A stretch of 13,208 bases of DNA from Candidatus Dormiibacterota bacterium (GTDB taxonomy: Bacteria > Chloroflexota > Dormibacteria > Aeolococcales > Aeolococcaceae), in assembly GCA_027451645.1 (NCBI GenBank), contig DAIDIX010000024.1, forward strand, positions 1 through 13,208. The letters run 5' to 3'. The notes under the pieces were generated by a model. It did not search any database. It saw only the letters and a list, made by a program, of their open reading frames with translations, and was not told where the DNA came from. How positions within the stretch are numbered: the stretch's first letter is position 1; each line of letters starts with the position of its first letter. Shown here piece after piece: positions 1 to 6,786 of the stretch. A program made the position numbers and the translations under genes.

Positions 1-126
1 GTGCTTGTCATCATTCTTGCTGTTGTGCGCATTCGTGCAGAGGAGCGGCTGCTGGCTGCAACGTTTCCTGCGTACCGGAGCTTCATGAAGCGCACACGGT
101 ATCGCCTTATTCCATTTGTGTGGTGA
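1..126 (+). CDS. C-terminal end of an isoprenylcysteine carboxyl methyltransferase-like membrane protein (5' end outside window)
   Basis: Frame 1 is open from the first base to a TGA at 124-126, giving the last 41 residues of a protein that starts before the window. The tail has a short hydrophobic stretch (VLVIILAVV) followed by RIRAEERLL...FPAYRSFMKRTRYRLIPFVW. The pattern 'xEExxL...F..Y..Y...R.R.iP' is the C-terminal signature of the ICMT/PEMT-like membrane methyltransferases, where the Glu pair lies near the S-adenosylmethionine and substrate pocket. Bacterial members methylate small or prenylated substrates at the membrane, but the true substrate is usually unknown. Only the tail is visible, so the family call rests on this motif. 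Pseudogene status and start cannot be judged. Confidence 0.6.
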   Translation: MLVIILAVVRIRAEERLLAATFPAYRSFMKRTRYRLIPFVW

Positions 127-139
127 TGCGTCACATAGA

Positions 140-163
140 CTGTTCCGTGCAACAATGGAACAG
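140..163. other. Inverted repeat/hairpin between the methyltransferase-like gene and the next gene
   Basis: CTGTTCC (140-146) and GGAACAG (157-163) are perfect complements. One wobble and one further pair extend the stem inward to about 9 pairs around a 6-base loop. It begins 13 bases after the upstream stop codon. There is no T-run on either side, so a classical intrinsic terminator is not supported. It could be a weak terminator, an RNA-stabilising 3' structure or an operator. Confidence 0.35.
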
Positions 164-209
164 ATCCAACCATGAAATGCATTCGTATTTCTTCTGATTG
201 GGAGTGGAA

Positions 210-917
210 ATGTTTGGCAAGCGGAGAGACGGAAGGGAAGGGCAGCAGGGAATTGCGCTCCAGGAAGGAAGTGCTCCCTGCTCATTTTCCCACTGTGCAG
301 CGCGAACTGGGCTTTCCTGTGAGTATGTGGATCGCAGGGGGAGAGCCTGCACAACAGCATGGTGTCCAGCTCACCGGATAATCGTGGATGGACATGTGTA
401 CTGCCGCCGCCATGCAGGCGTTATTGCTGCCATTCCAAAGCATTCTGCGGGAAGTGGACATGCACAGCCCCTTCCGGATCTTGAGAATCGTGCTCCCTCA
501 CTTGCAAATTGGGTAGCCGATGATTGCGATGCTGACATCCGTTCTCTCCTCGTGCACGAAGCACAGGAACTGAATAGTGGAGAGGTAGTGGTGGATCCTC
601 TCATCATTACGTACAGTGGCATGGACAGAAGCCGCGTGTGGGAGCGGGTGTGGAAGCTCGTTGAGCACACGGGAATGATCTATCGGATCAGCATTGCAGT
701 TGAAGAGGAACTTGATGCAGAAGTCATCATCAAGGTGAACCAGAATTCCGTATATCGTGCAATTCCTCCGTGGATTGGACAGCGTCTGCTGCAGCGCCCC
801 ATACGTCCTGAAGTGGATGCACAGCGCAGAAAGGAGTTTCACGACAAGATCATTGGATATGTAACGAGGGGCATCGCACGGGAGCGGGATCTTCGGAACC
901 GCTTCGAGCGGGCGTGA
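210..917 (+). CDS. Orphan protein with a Cys/His-rich (probably zinc-binding) N-terminus
   Basis: The product is 235 residues from ATG 210, which has GGGAG at 200-204 with 5-base spacing; a TTG at 198 is possible but less likely. Between residues 24 and 68 lie nine potential metal ligands: C24, H28, C29, C37, C47, C52, H55, C65 and H68, including WCPAH and YCRRH. That is enough for one or two zinc sites. The rest (about 85-235) has no transmembrane segment or signal peptide. It holds a compact region around DNRAPSLANWV, VVVDPLIITYSGMDRSRVWERVWKLVEHTGM and IPPWIGQRLL, then a charged Arg-rich helical tail. The protein is therefore probably cytoplasmic. I do not recognise a named family and propose no enzymatic role. 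A metal-stabilised regulator or adaptor is the most I would infer. The stop TGA overlaps a GTG at 914 (GTGA), though the next gene more likely starts at 1061. Confidence 0.75.
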   Translation: MFGKRRDGREGQQGIALQEGSAPCSFSHCAARTGLSCEYVDRRGRACTTAWCPAHRIIVDGHVYCRRHAGVIAAIPKHSAGSGHAQPLPDLENRAPSLANWVADDCDADIRSLLVHEAQELNSGEVVVDPLIITYSGMDRSRVWERVWKLVEHTGMIYRISIAVEEELDAEVIIKVNQNSVYRAIPPWIGQRLLQRPIRPEVDAQRRKEFHDKIIGYVTRGIARERDLRNRFERA

Positions 918-1060
918 GTGCCTTTCACCAGAGCGGATGTTGCGAATGTGCAAAAGTCAAACGCCGGGGCTACCTGTCATGTATGCTGGAAGATGTTTAC
1001 GGCTCCAGTGGAGCAAGTACCAGGCAGCCACCCGGAGATCATGGAGGCAATCGGGAAGAG

Positions 1061-1504
1061 ATGAGTGACGAGCAACGAAAGCGGATACTCGTTGTTGACG
1101 ACGATCCACGGTTGCTGCATGTTGTGACAGTGTATCTGAGCGGTATTGAGAACTACGATGTGGTTACTGCCTCAAGCGGCGAGGAAGCGCTCGAAGTGCT
1201 TGCAGGAACTACACCGGATCTCGTCATCCTGGATGTGATGATGCCAGGCATGGACGGCATACAAGTATGCGAGCACATCAGGCAGAATCCTGTCACCAAA
1301 GATCTTCCTGTACTCATGTTCACTGCACTCTCAAGTGATGAGGATGTGGCCCGTGCCCAGCGTGCAGGAGCAAGCAAGCACATCACCAAGCCCTTCACCC
1401 TTGGAGCGCTCGGATCAGTCATCCGTTCCTTCCTTCAGCCATCTTCTGCAGCAGGCTTACCGGCAGCTGGGCAACAGGATGATGCGTCTGGGTCCGGGAT
1501 GTAG
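1061..1504 (+). CDS. Single-domain response regulator (CheY-like receiver)
   Basis: The product is 147 residues from ATG 1061. One receiver domain (about 8-125) has all the key residues: acidic pair D14/D15 in LVVDDDP, phospho-acceptor D58 in LVILDVMMPGMDG, T88 in LMFTA and K110 in ITKP. After it comes only a Gly/Ala/Gln-rich tail, with no DNA-binding or enzymatic output domain. The protein probably acts by binding a partner or relaying phosphate from an unlinked histidine kinase, as no kinase is visible. The start is chosen because the receiver fold begins here. GGGAAGAG lies directly in front, and GGAGG at 1043-1047 is 13 bases away, so the ribosome site is not ideal. The same frame is open back to GTG 914, which would overlap the previous stop as GTGA and add 49 residues with a CCxC cluster; I consider that unlikely. 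The stop is TAG. Confidence 0.85.
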   Translation: MSDEQRKRILVVDDDPRLLHVVTVYLSGIENYDVVTASSGEEALEVLAGTTPDLVILDVMMPGMDGIQVCEHIRQNPVTKDLPVLMFTALSSDEDVARAQRAGASKHITKPFTLGALGSVIRSFLQPSSAAGLPAAGQQDDASGSGM

Positions 1505-1509
1505 TGAAA

Positions 1510-1618
1510 CCTGCTTCCGGCAGGGGCAGAGCGGATTCTGCAGCTTCATAGCTGCTTCTCGTCCCGGAACCTGCGTGGAGTGTTTCGGGATCACCTTCAG
1601 TCGTGAAATCTGGTGATC
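1510..1618. terminator. Hairpin-rich spacer between convergent genes, possible bidirectional terminator
   Basis: The gap between the response regulator (+) and the CvpA-like gene (-) contains several small inverted repeats. CCTGC/GCAGG is at 1510-1524. GCAGCT/AGCTGC, with a 4-base loop, is at 1540-1555 and is followed by TTCT. GATCACC/GGTGATC is at 1589-1618. None has a good T-run, so termination is inferred from position and structure only. Confidence 0.3.
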
Positions 1619-1627
1619 ACAGCCTCA

Positions 1628-2215
1628 TCAGTTGAGAGTGAGATATCCACCTGCAGTGAGCTGCAGGACAGGGCCAAGGAGTGCCCGGACTGCAGGCTCG
1701 ACGAATACAATGGCACCACCAAGAAGTGAGGATCGAATTGTCTGGTCAAGCTGGGCATGGTCTACGGGAACTCCAGCATTTGCAAAGATGGACACACTCC
1801 CGATAGAAAGAGCTATCAAGACAAGATAGCCACATTCGAGGATACCGATGAGCAGTCCTGCAGCTGCCCCTGTCCAGTCATCGAAGGCGAACTCGGCAAT
1901 ACCTCGAATCTTGTCGCTGTACAGAAAGCCGAGCATTTCGAATGCAAACGCTATGATGAGGAACATTACGAGATAGCCAATGCCTGACTGGTACAGAGCA
2001 GCCGTGTGGAAGATGCTGCCGACTCCTGACCCGATATGGCTTGCAGCAAAGGCAGCTGCATAGAGACCGACAAGTACGAAAAGACGCCGTACAAGCCCAT
2101 ATCTCCAGCCAAGGAACGTATTGGCACCCACGAAAAAGATGATGCCAAAGTCGATGAGCAACTGGTTGATAGTGGTGTTTGCTGCAAGAGACGTCATGAT
2201 GTCGTAGCATACCAT
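1628..2215 (-). CDS. CvpA-family (colicin V production-like) integral membrane protein
   Basis: The product is 195 residues from ATG 2213-2215; a second ATG at 2195-2197 would give 189. Neither has a convincing ribosome site. The protein has about four hydrophobic segments: LLIDFGIIFFVGANTF, LFVLVGLYAAAFAAS, IGYLVMFLIIAFAFEMLGF and AAGLLIGILECGYLVLIALSIG. The GWRYGLVRRLFVLVGLYAA motif after the first helix and the amphipathic stretch before the last helix are typical of the CvpA family. The family was named from a gene needed for colicin V production in Escherichia coli; elsewhere it has been linked to envelope homeostasis. The C-terminus (DQTIRSSLLGGAIVFVEPAVRALLGPVLQL) also fits. The gene is alone on the minus strand, convergent with the response regulator and divergent from the gene at 2320, so it probably has its own promoter. 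No toxin gene is nearby. Confidence 0.7.
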   Translation of the reverse strand: MVCYDIMTSLAANTTINQLLIDFGIIFFVGANTFLGWRYGLVRRLFVLVGLYAAAFAASHIGSGVGSIFHTAALYQSGIGYLVMFLIIAFAFEMLGFLYSDKIRGIAEFAFDDWTGAAAGLLIGILECGYLVLIALSIGSVSIFANAGVPVDHAQLDQTIRSSLLGGAIVFVEPAVRALLGPVLQLTAGGYLTLN

Positions 2216-2319
2216 CTACTGTCAAAATGTGAGTACAGACGCTGTGTGGGAATTTCCAACGTGGTACCATCACTACAAGGTGGATGCAGCATGTGTTCAT
2301 CAGGCGAACAGGAGCAAGG

Positions 2320-3219
2320 ATGCCTTCAGCGAACTCACGGCTTTCGAGTACGGATATTTCCGGCCGACGGACCTACGATCTCATTGATGAACCCTCAGGG
2401 GATGAGTATCGTGCGCTTCTGGACACTGCAGCTTCGAAGTGTACGATGGCAGTCGTACATCTTCCAGCAACCCCTACTGCTCATGCTCAGGAAGTGATCG
2501 AGCAGCTCGCAGAGTTTCGTCATGGCGACGTTAACGGCACAACAGCCAGGTATGATTTCAACCGGAAGTCACTGCCCATATTTCTTGGTGCAGCAGACAG
2601 GCTGTACGCCTGGAAGCATCCGGATCTTCCGGCAAACCTGTCACTCTTCAGGGAAGATGGTACCCCATGGCTCATTTCCGTATCGGAGCAGCGACTGGGA
2701 TATCTGGAGCTGACCCCATTTGAGAAGCTGCTTCTTGCTCGAGCGATTCCAGCAATCGGTGCTAGCCTCGCGTACGAAGCTGCATACGATGCCATCATGG
2801 TGTATCTCGAACGGCGCTGGGAAGATGTTCACGAGTCGTTGGGAAATGAACTTGTCACATATGCTGACCAGTTACAGAGAGAGAATCCGGACGGAGTGGA
2901 GGATGCGGTTCGGGCCTGGCTCCAGTCCCGCAGCCCTGAGCGCGTCGAAGTTGCGCTGCAGCTTATTCGGGATCTCAACCTTCAGGAGTTCTGGGATGAA
3001 GTCAACGAACTCCTCGAATCGTACGCACTGAAGAAGACCGATATTACGCCTGCAGTGTTCAGATCCCATCCAGTACTCAGAGACCGGTGGAGAACGCGCT
3101 ACGTTGTAATGCTCCAGAACACTCTCGATGCGCTTGAGTCGCATCACGAGGGTGAGACAGAACCGTATCTCGTGGATACGCCAGCAGATGGACAGTCTGA
3201 CGACAGGCAGGACAACTAG
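2320..3219 (+). CDS. Orphan protein, soluble, probably two-domain
   Basis: The product is 299 residues from ATG 2320, which has GGAG at 2311-2314 with 5-base spacing; an ATG at 2284 in frame lacks such a site. There is no signal peptide and no transmembrane segment. Residues about 25-125 look alpha/beta and hold the striking stretch SLPIFLGAADRLYAWKHPDLP...LFREDGTPWLISVSEQRLGYLELTPFEKLLLARAIP. From about 130 on the protein is mainly helical and acidic (YLERRWEDVHESLGNELVTYADQL, VEVALQLIRDLNLQEFWDEVNELLESY). It ends in a disordered acidic tail and a TAG. I do not recognise a family. It is followed after 26 bases by the zinc-ribbon gene on the same strand, so the two are probably co-transcribed and may work together. 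Confidence 0.7.
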   Translation: MPSANSRLSSTDISGRRTYDLIDEPSGDEYRALLDTAASKCTMAVVHLPATPTAHAQEVIEQLAEFRHGDVNGTTARYDFNRKSLPIFLGAADRLYAWKHPDLPANLSLFREDGTPWLISVSEQRLGYLELTPFEKLLLARAIPAIGASLAYEAAYDAIMVYLERRWEDVHESLGNELVTYADQLQRENPDGVEDAVRAWLQSRSPERVEVALQLIRDLNLQEFWDEVNELLESYALKKTDITPAVFRSHPVLRDRWRTRYVVMLQNTLDALESHHEGETEPYLVDTPADGQSDDRQDN

Positions 3220-3245
3220 AATCAGTTCTGGGGAGGAGTGTGCAC

Positions 3246-3767
3246 GTGAGTGACAAGGACGGATCTCCGCAGCATCAGCTGCCTCAGTTTCTTGTGCCTG
3301 AGGAAGACAATTCCTCTCTCCATGGGCATGATGACAGTCTGGATAGCGATCATGATTTTGAGCTCGTCTGCAAGCGCTGTGGATTTCTTCTGACTACCAG
3401 GCAGGGAGCACGACAGTGGTGGGTGGAAACCAGCCGAGGCAATCTCTGCTCACGGTGCTTTCTTGTGCTGTGGGGGAGTGAAGGCGGAGCAGATGATTTC
3501 GAGATCGGGTACATCCATGGCTTGGATCCAATCGATCCGGAACCCGTTCTCCATCTGTGGGATCTCGTTGCCAGAATGATGGAGGCGTGGAAGAGCGGGG
3601 TTGATGTATCGCGGAAGATGGATGCCCTCTGCAAAGAGGGTGAGCATGTCCTGAAGGATACTGTAGTTGGACAGGTTCCAGCCCTGCAGCTCATGGAACA
3701 GATCCAGAGCCGGAGAGCACAGCGTTACAAGATGGTGAAGCTCCGTCCGAACGACTCCACGCGGTAA
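3246..3767 (+). CDS. Small protein with a CxxC...CxxC zinc ribbon
   Basis: The product is 173 residues from GTG 3246. A strong ribosome site GGGAGGAG (3231-3238) lies 7 bases before this GTG but only 1 base before the alternative GTG 3240, which decides the start. Residues 1-38 are acidic, His/Asp-rich and probably disordered. C42-K-R-C45 and C68-S-R-C71 then frame a 22-residue loop containing QWWVE, the shape of a rubredoxin-like or zinc-ribbon knuckle. The C-terminal half is amphipathic helix (VLHLWDLVARMMEAWK, MDALCKEGEHVLKD) ending in a basic tail. There are no membrane segments. The ribbon suggests binding to nucleic acid or protein, but the exact role cannot be told. It is probably in one operon with the orphan gene at 2320. 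Downstream it faces tadC. Confidence 0.7.
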   Translation: MSDKDGSPQHQLPQFLVPEEDNSSLHGHDDSLDSDHDFELVCKRCGFLLTTRQGARQWWVETSRGNLCSRCFLVLWGSEGGADDFEIGYIHGLDPIDPEPVLHLWDLVARMMEAWKSGVDVSRKMDALCKEGEHVLKDTVVGQVPALQLMEQIQSRRAQRYKMVKLRPNDSTR

Positions 3768-3806
3768 CAGTGCACACGATGTTTTCTTCTGGGTCTGCGG
3801 GAGGAG

Positions 3807-3867
3807 ACTGCTGTGAGCTGCAGAAGGGCAGTATGCAGCGCCTTGGCAGCACCAGGATTACAGCAGT
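3807..3867. other. Possible branched RNA structure in the spacer between convergent genes
   Basis: ACTGCTGT (3807-3814) and ACAGCAGT (3860-3867) form a perfect 8-pair outer stem. They enclose GCTGCA/TGCAGC (3817-3822 with 3834-3839) and a short bulged hairpin at 3841-3856. The spacer lies between the end of the zinc-ribbon gene and the end of tadC, so it may be a 3' structure or terminator. The local excess of CTGCAG-like words makes chance pairing easy. Confidence 0.25.
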
Positions 3868-3891
3868 AACGAGCCGCACTGCAGCAGGGCT

Positions 3892-4833
3892 CTAGTGGCT
3901 GAATTCGGCAAACACCTTGATGATGGCAGGACCAAGCAGTACCACAAAGAGCGTTGGGAAGATGCAGAATACCATGGGGAACAGCATCTTGAGAGGGGCT
4001 TTCTGTCCGGCTTCCTCAGCTCTCTGTCGTCTTCGACGCCGTATCTCTTCCGATTGGATGCGAAGTACATTTGCAATCCCGACTCCAAGCTGCTCGGATT
4101 GGACTACTGCCTGAATGAAGGTATTCAGCTCCTCCACATTCGAACGTGCTCCCATGTCACTGAGAGCTTCATGACGGGGCCGTCCAAGTCGAATCTCCGA
4201 AAGCACCCGTGCAAACTCGTTTGAGAGGGCGTTGTGGTACTTTTCAGTAACTCGAGTGAGCGCTGCATCAAATCCCAGTCCAGCTTCAACGCTGATGGTC
4301 AGGAGATCGAGTGCACTCGGGAGGGCAAGGATGAGCTCATGACGCCGTCTGTTCACTGAGATGTTCAGGATGAGAGTTGGAAGAAGATATCCAAGGATGG
4401 CGAAAAAGAGTGTTCCTACGAATACAAGCGTGAAACCGTACGTTGATGCAGTTAGCCAGATCGAAAGAAGAAGACCCACAACTGCAAGCACGACGAAGGA
4501 GATCAATTGCAGAACGAAGAAGCTCGCTGCAGTGAGGCCTGCCGGCCGTCCAGCGAGAATGAGCCTGTCTTCTAGCATTGACTGGCGAGCTGCTGGTGTT
4601 ACACGGGCTGTCCAGTTTGCGAGCCTCTCCAGTGGGGGCCGGATCACCCGATCAAAGAATGACAGGGAAAGCTCAACCTCGGAGAGGTTTGTGACCACCC
4701 GACCGCTAGCATTGAACTGGGCAAGCCGGGCTTCAATGATGTCGGACTGCGTCCCCTGATGAAGATTCGCACCAAGGCCCAACACGAAGAGAAAGATCGC
4801 AACTCCGGCAACAAGTGCAGCAAGAAGTGCCAT
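3892..4833 (-). CDS. tadC: Tad pilus platform protein TadC (type II secretion F domain)
   Basis: The product is 313 residues from ATG 4831-4833, with GAGGTG and AGGA a few bases in front. An N-terminal helix (about 5-25, LVAGVAIFLFVLGLGANL) is followed by a cytoplasmic stretch. Two central membrane helices follow (about 105-150, SFFVLQLISFVVLAVVGLL and TLFFAILGYLLPTLIL). The T2SSF domain then shows LPSALDLLTISVEAGLGFDAAL, RLGRPRHEALSDMGARSNVEELNTF and QSEQLGVGIANVLRIQSEEIRRRRRQRAEE. A final hydrophobic segment (KMLFPMVFCIFPTLFVVLLGPA) ends the protein. In Tad systems TadB and TadC form the inner-membrane platform on which the TadA ATPase drives pilin assembly. The gene follows tadB directly. 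The start lies 5 bases after the natural end of the tadB frame, but 116 bases after the premature stop inside tadB. The stop is TAG. Confidence 0.92.
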   Translation of the reverse strand: MALLAALVAGVAIFLFVLGLGANLHQGTQSDIIEARLAQFNASGRVVTNLSEVELSLSFFDRVIRPPLERLANWTARVTPAARQSMLEDRLILAGRPAGLTAASFFVLQLISFVVLAVVGLLLSIWLTASTYGFTLVFVGTLFFAILGYLLPTLILNISVNRRRHELILALPSALDLLTISVEAGLGFDAALTRVTEKYHNALSNEFARVLSEIRLGRPRHEALSDMGARSNVEELNTFIQAVVQSEQLGVGIANVLRIQSEEIRRRRRQRAEEAGQKAPLKMLFPMVFCIFPTLFVVLLGPAIIKVFAEFSH

Positions 4834-4838
4834 GGTTC

Positions 4839-4949
4839 CTACACCTCAATCTTTACAATTCGCTGGATGATTCCGAATCCAACGAGAATTGCGAAGATGG
4901 ATATGCCACTGAGAATCCAACCGAATGTCGTGGTGACAAGAGGCAGGAA
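4839..4949 (-). pseudogene. Stranded C-terminal tail of tadB, in frame after a TAG codon
   Basis: Immediately after the TAG at 4950-4952 the tadB frame stays open for 36 codons and ends with TAG at 4839-4841. The encoded tail begins FLPLVTTTFGWIL, contains a hydrophobic helix (WILSGISIFAILVGFGII) and ends QRIVKIEV. From family knowledge, TadB proteins end in just this way: a '(N/E)P.Y..PL.TT..G' segment, a last membrane helix and a basic-hydrophobic tail. There is no start codon or ribosome site that would let the tail be made alone. It would be expressed only by readthrough, or if the TAG is an error. With the tail the protein would be 340 residues, a normal TadB length. Confidence 0.85.
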
Positions 4950-5861
4950 CTACGTTGGCTCAATGAAGTAGAGCAGGACAGCGACTCCGATGGGAAGTCC
5001 TGTAATGATATATCCTGATGTCCTCGCCTGTGCTGTGAGAGTCCGGATCTCGCCTTCAATCCGAACTCGTTCCCTGATGGTGAAGGCAATCGTGTCAAGA
5101 ATTTCTGCGAGATTGCCACCAACGACACGCTGGATCTGGACTGCAGTCACCATGAGATCGAAGTCTTCGGACTGGTTGCGTTCCACCATGTGCTGGAGGG
5201 CTTCGTCCACATTGATGCCAAGCGCGATTTCACGGGTTGCACGTGCGAACTCATCACCGATGGGAGGGGATGCAGACTGTGCAACAGTGCTCACTGCCTG
5301 CGTGAAGGAATATCCTGCACGGAGTGCGTTGCTCAGCAGCATCATGGTGTCACCGAGCTGCCTGTTGAATGCAGAGAGCCTGCGGGACTGCCGGACCCGG
5401 AGGAATATCTGGCTTGCGATGAGTGCGACGATGACGCCTACGGGCAACGGCAGAATGTTGCCAACACGAACACTGAAGATGAGACCAACTGCAGCACCGA
5501 GGATGAGGACGAGTGTCAACCACTCTGCAGGCTTTATGCGGAGATCCGCACGGGACAGCTGTTCCGTGAGCCGGGATGTTGCAGTTGTCCGGGAGAGCAT
5601 TCTGTTGAGGCTGCGGTACAGCCCTGTCAGAGGCGAACGGTTGCGATCGTCATATTCATCGACAGGGCTTGAAGGCTGATGGGTCTGATCCCCACTGAAC
5701 CTGTTGAGCCTGTTGAGAACATCATCTCCCTGTGTCGTGCGAGTGATAAGGAATGCAGTGACCGACATGATCGCAATGAATGCGAGAAGCGCACTCAGCA
5801 CCGCGAGGGGCTGGAGGGTCACTGCTCCCAGGATCAGGCTGATAATTGCGTCATGCGACAT
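4950..5861 (-). CDS. tadB: Tad pilus platform protein TadB, cut short by an in-frame TAG
   Basis: The product is 303 residues from ATG 5859-5861 to TAG 4950-4952. It has an N-terminal membrane helix (about 15-40), a disordered Asp/Ser/Pro linker, two helices around 112-155 (LTLVLILGAAVGLIFS, LPVGVIVALIASQIFL) and the T2SSF domain from about 165. The domain contains LGDTMMLLSNALRAGYSFTQAV, GDEFARATREIALGINVDEAL, RNQSEDFDLMVTAVQIQRVVGGNLAEILD and IRERVRIEGEIRTLTAQARTSG. The usual fourth helix, YIITGLPIGVAVLLYFIEP, is then followed by T-stop. The expected last helix and tail follow in the same frame beyond the stop. The codon stands where relatives usually carry Tyr, so one base change (TAC or TAT to TAG) would explain it. 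cpaB lies 18 bases upstream. Without the last helix the topology of the C-terminus would change, so function is doubtful unless the stop is read through or is an artefact. Confidence 0.88.
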   Translation of the reverse strand: MSHDAIISLILGAVTLQPLAVLSALLAFIAIMSVTAFLITRTTQGDDVLNRLNRFSGDQTHQPSSPVDEYDDRNRSPLTGLYRSLNRMLSRTTATSRLTEQLSRADLRIKPAEWLTLVLILGAAVGLIFSVRVGNILPLPVGVIVALIASQIFLRVRQSRRLSAFNRQLGDTMMLLSNALRAGYSFTQAVSTVAQSASPPIGDEFARATREIALGINVDEALQHMVERNQSEDFDLMVTAVQIQRVVGGNLAEILDTIAFTIRERVRIEGEIRTLTAQARTSGYIITGLPIGVAVLLYFIEPT

Positions 5862-5879
5862 TCTGGATTCTTCCCAGTC

Positions 5880-6731
5880 CTACTGGCCGTTGTTGAACAT
5901 CTGCTCGATCTGTGTCGGAGTGACAGGAGGATCGTTCACCTGCGGCACTGATGAGGTGGTATTTGAATTCTCATAGTTCGGCTTCGTTGGAGTGCCATAC
6001 TCAGTGACTGGCCGAAGCACGTACTTGATCTCAATGGGCAGGTAGGTGTTTGTGGCTGCAGTACCCGTGTGAGTGACAAGCCATGTGAGCTGTTCAGCCA
6101 CGCCGCGCTGCACCTGTACAACGTATACCGATGGGGCTGCATTGCCACTTCCCTGCACGCCAACACAGAGGACCTTGATGTCCTGAAAGAGGTAGCGGAC
6201 GTTGCCATGTCCATCATCGGCAATGATGTCGATGTGGTCGCCTGGCTGGATATAGTATCCGACACTCATGAGGTCCGAGCTGACGCCCGTAAGATTCCCC
6301 TGACCCTGCCCACCTGCAGGTATGGCAAGTGCGACAGTTCCCTTGGGAAGGATTTGGGAAATATTCTGGCAGGCTGTCGTTCCAGAGACAGCGGCTGACT
6401 GGTTGGAGCTGCTGAGGATCATGCTCTGGGTGAGGATGGTATGTGCACTGGCATTGGAGACGAGTGCCTTGCCTACGATCTGTGATGGATCGGTGAGAGC
6501 ATCTGCGGGAACAAGCGACTGAGGCTCGCTCGTGACAGTCACCTGCTGGTTTGAGACGATCGATCCTGCCGAGATTGTCTGGGAGGCTACAAGAACATTG
6601 ACAGACGGACCGTATTTGTTGCCCGAGCCCTGGGAGACTGCATACCAGATCAAGGCAGCAGCTATGACTGCGCACAGCACCCCCAATATCAGGAACACCT
6701 TAGAGTTGGACTTGTTCGCTGGAATACTCAC
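5880..6731 (-). CDS. cpaB: Flp pilus assembly protein CpaB/RcpC (SAF domain)
   Basis: The product is 283 residues from GTG 6729-6731, with GGAGGA about 7 bases in front; no ATG competes. A short polar N-terminus is followed by one membrane helix (about 11-32, VFLILGVLCAVIAAALIWYAV). Next comes a SAF-type domain (about 44-105) with VNVLVASQTISAGSIVSNQQV and PSQIVGKALVSNASAHTILTQSMI. A second beta-rich domain (about 128-192) follows, including KGTVALAIPAGG, GYYIQPGDHIDIIA and YLFQDIKVLCVG. It ends in a Pro/Asn/Thr-rich tail. In Tad systems CpaB/RcpC is an envelope protein of the pilus machine, predicted to bind cell-wall glycan through the SAF fold. Here tadB follows after 18 bases, and no tadZ or tadA stands between them, unlike the common gene order. 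The stop is TAG. Confidence 0.9.
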   Translation of the reverse strand: MSIPANKSNSKVFLILGVLCAVIAAALIWYAVSQGSGNKYGPSVNVLVASQTISAGSIVSNQQVTVTSEPQSLVPADALTDPSQIVGKALVSNASAHTILTQSMILSSSNQSAAVSGTTACQNISQILPKGTVALAIPAGGQGQGNLTGVSSDLMSVGYYIQPGDHIDIIADDGHGNVRYLFQDIKVLCVGVQGSGNAAPSVYVVQVQRGVAEQLTWLVTHTGTAATNTYLPIEIKYVLRPVTEYGTPTKPNYENSNTTSSVPQVNDPPVTPTQIEQMFNNGQ

Positions 6732-6786
6732 GCTGCTTCCTCCGTCGATGAGTGTTGTAGGGCTCAGGTAATCTCGTTCTGCCAGG

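Noticed and set aside
914..1060. N-terminal extension of the response regulator from GTG 914, overlapping the previous stop as GTGA
   Set aside because: The added 49 residues do not resemble a domain, the ribosome site is poor, and the receiver fold begins normally after ATG 1061. The overlap is noted as an alternative only.
2220..2225. TTGACA on the minus strand in front of the CvpA-like gene as a -35 box
   Set aside because: No -10-like hexamer lies 16-18 bases downstream, and that position would already be inside or at the start of the gene.
3694..3707. Exact 14-base repeat ATGGAACAGATCCA also present at 155-168
   Set aside because: One such match in 13 kb is not surprising by chance; the copy here encodes MEQIQ within a gene, and the flanks differ.
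4950..4952. Genome-wide reassignment of TAG as a sense codon
   Set aside because: TAG cleanly ends the response regulator (1502-1504), the orphan gene (3217-3219), tadC (3892-3894), cpaB (5880-5882) and the permease (11904-11906), and no long extensions follow those stops.
4990..5679. A 229-codon open frame on the plus strand opposite tadB
   Set aside because: It lies wholly inside tadB on the other strand, has an odd composition (rich in Arg, Ser, Met) and no ribosome site; tadB matches its family throughout.
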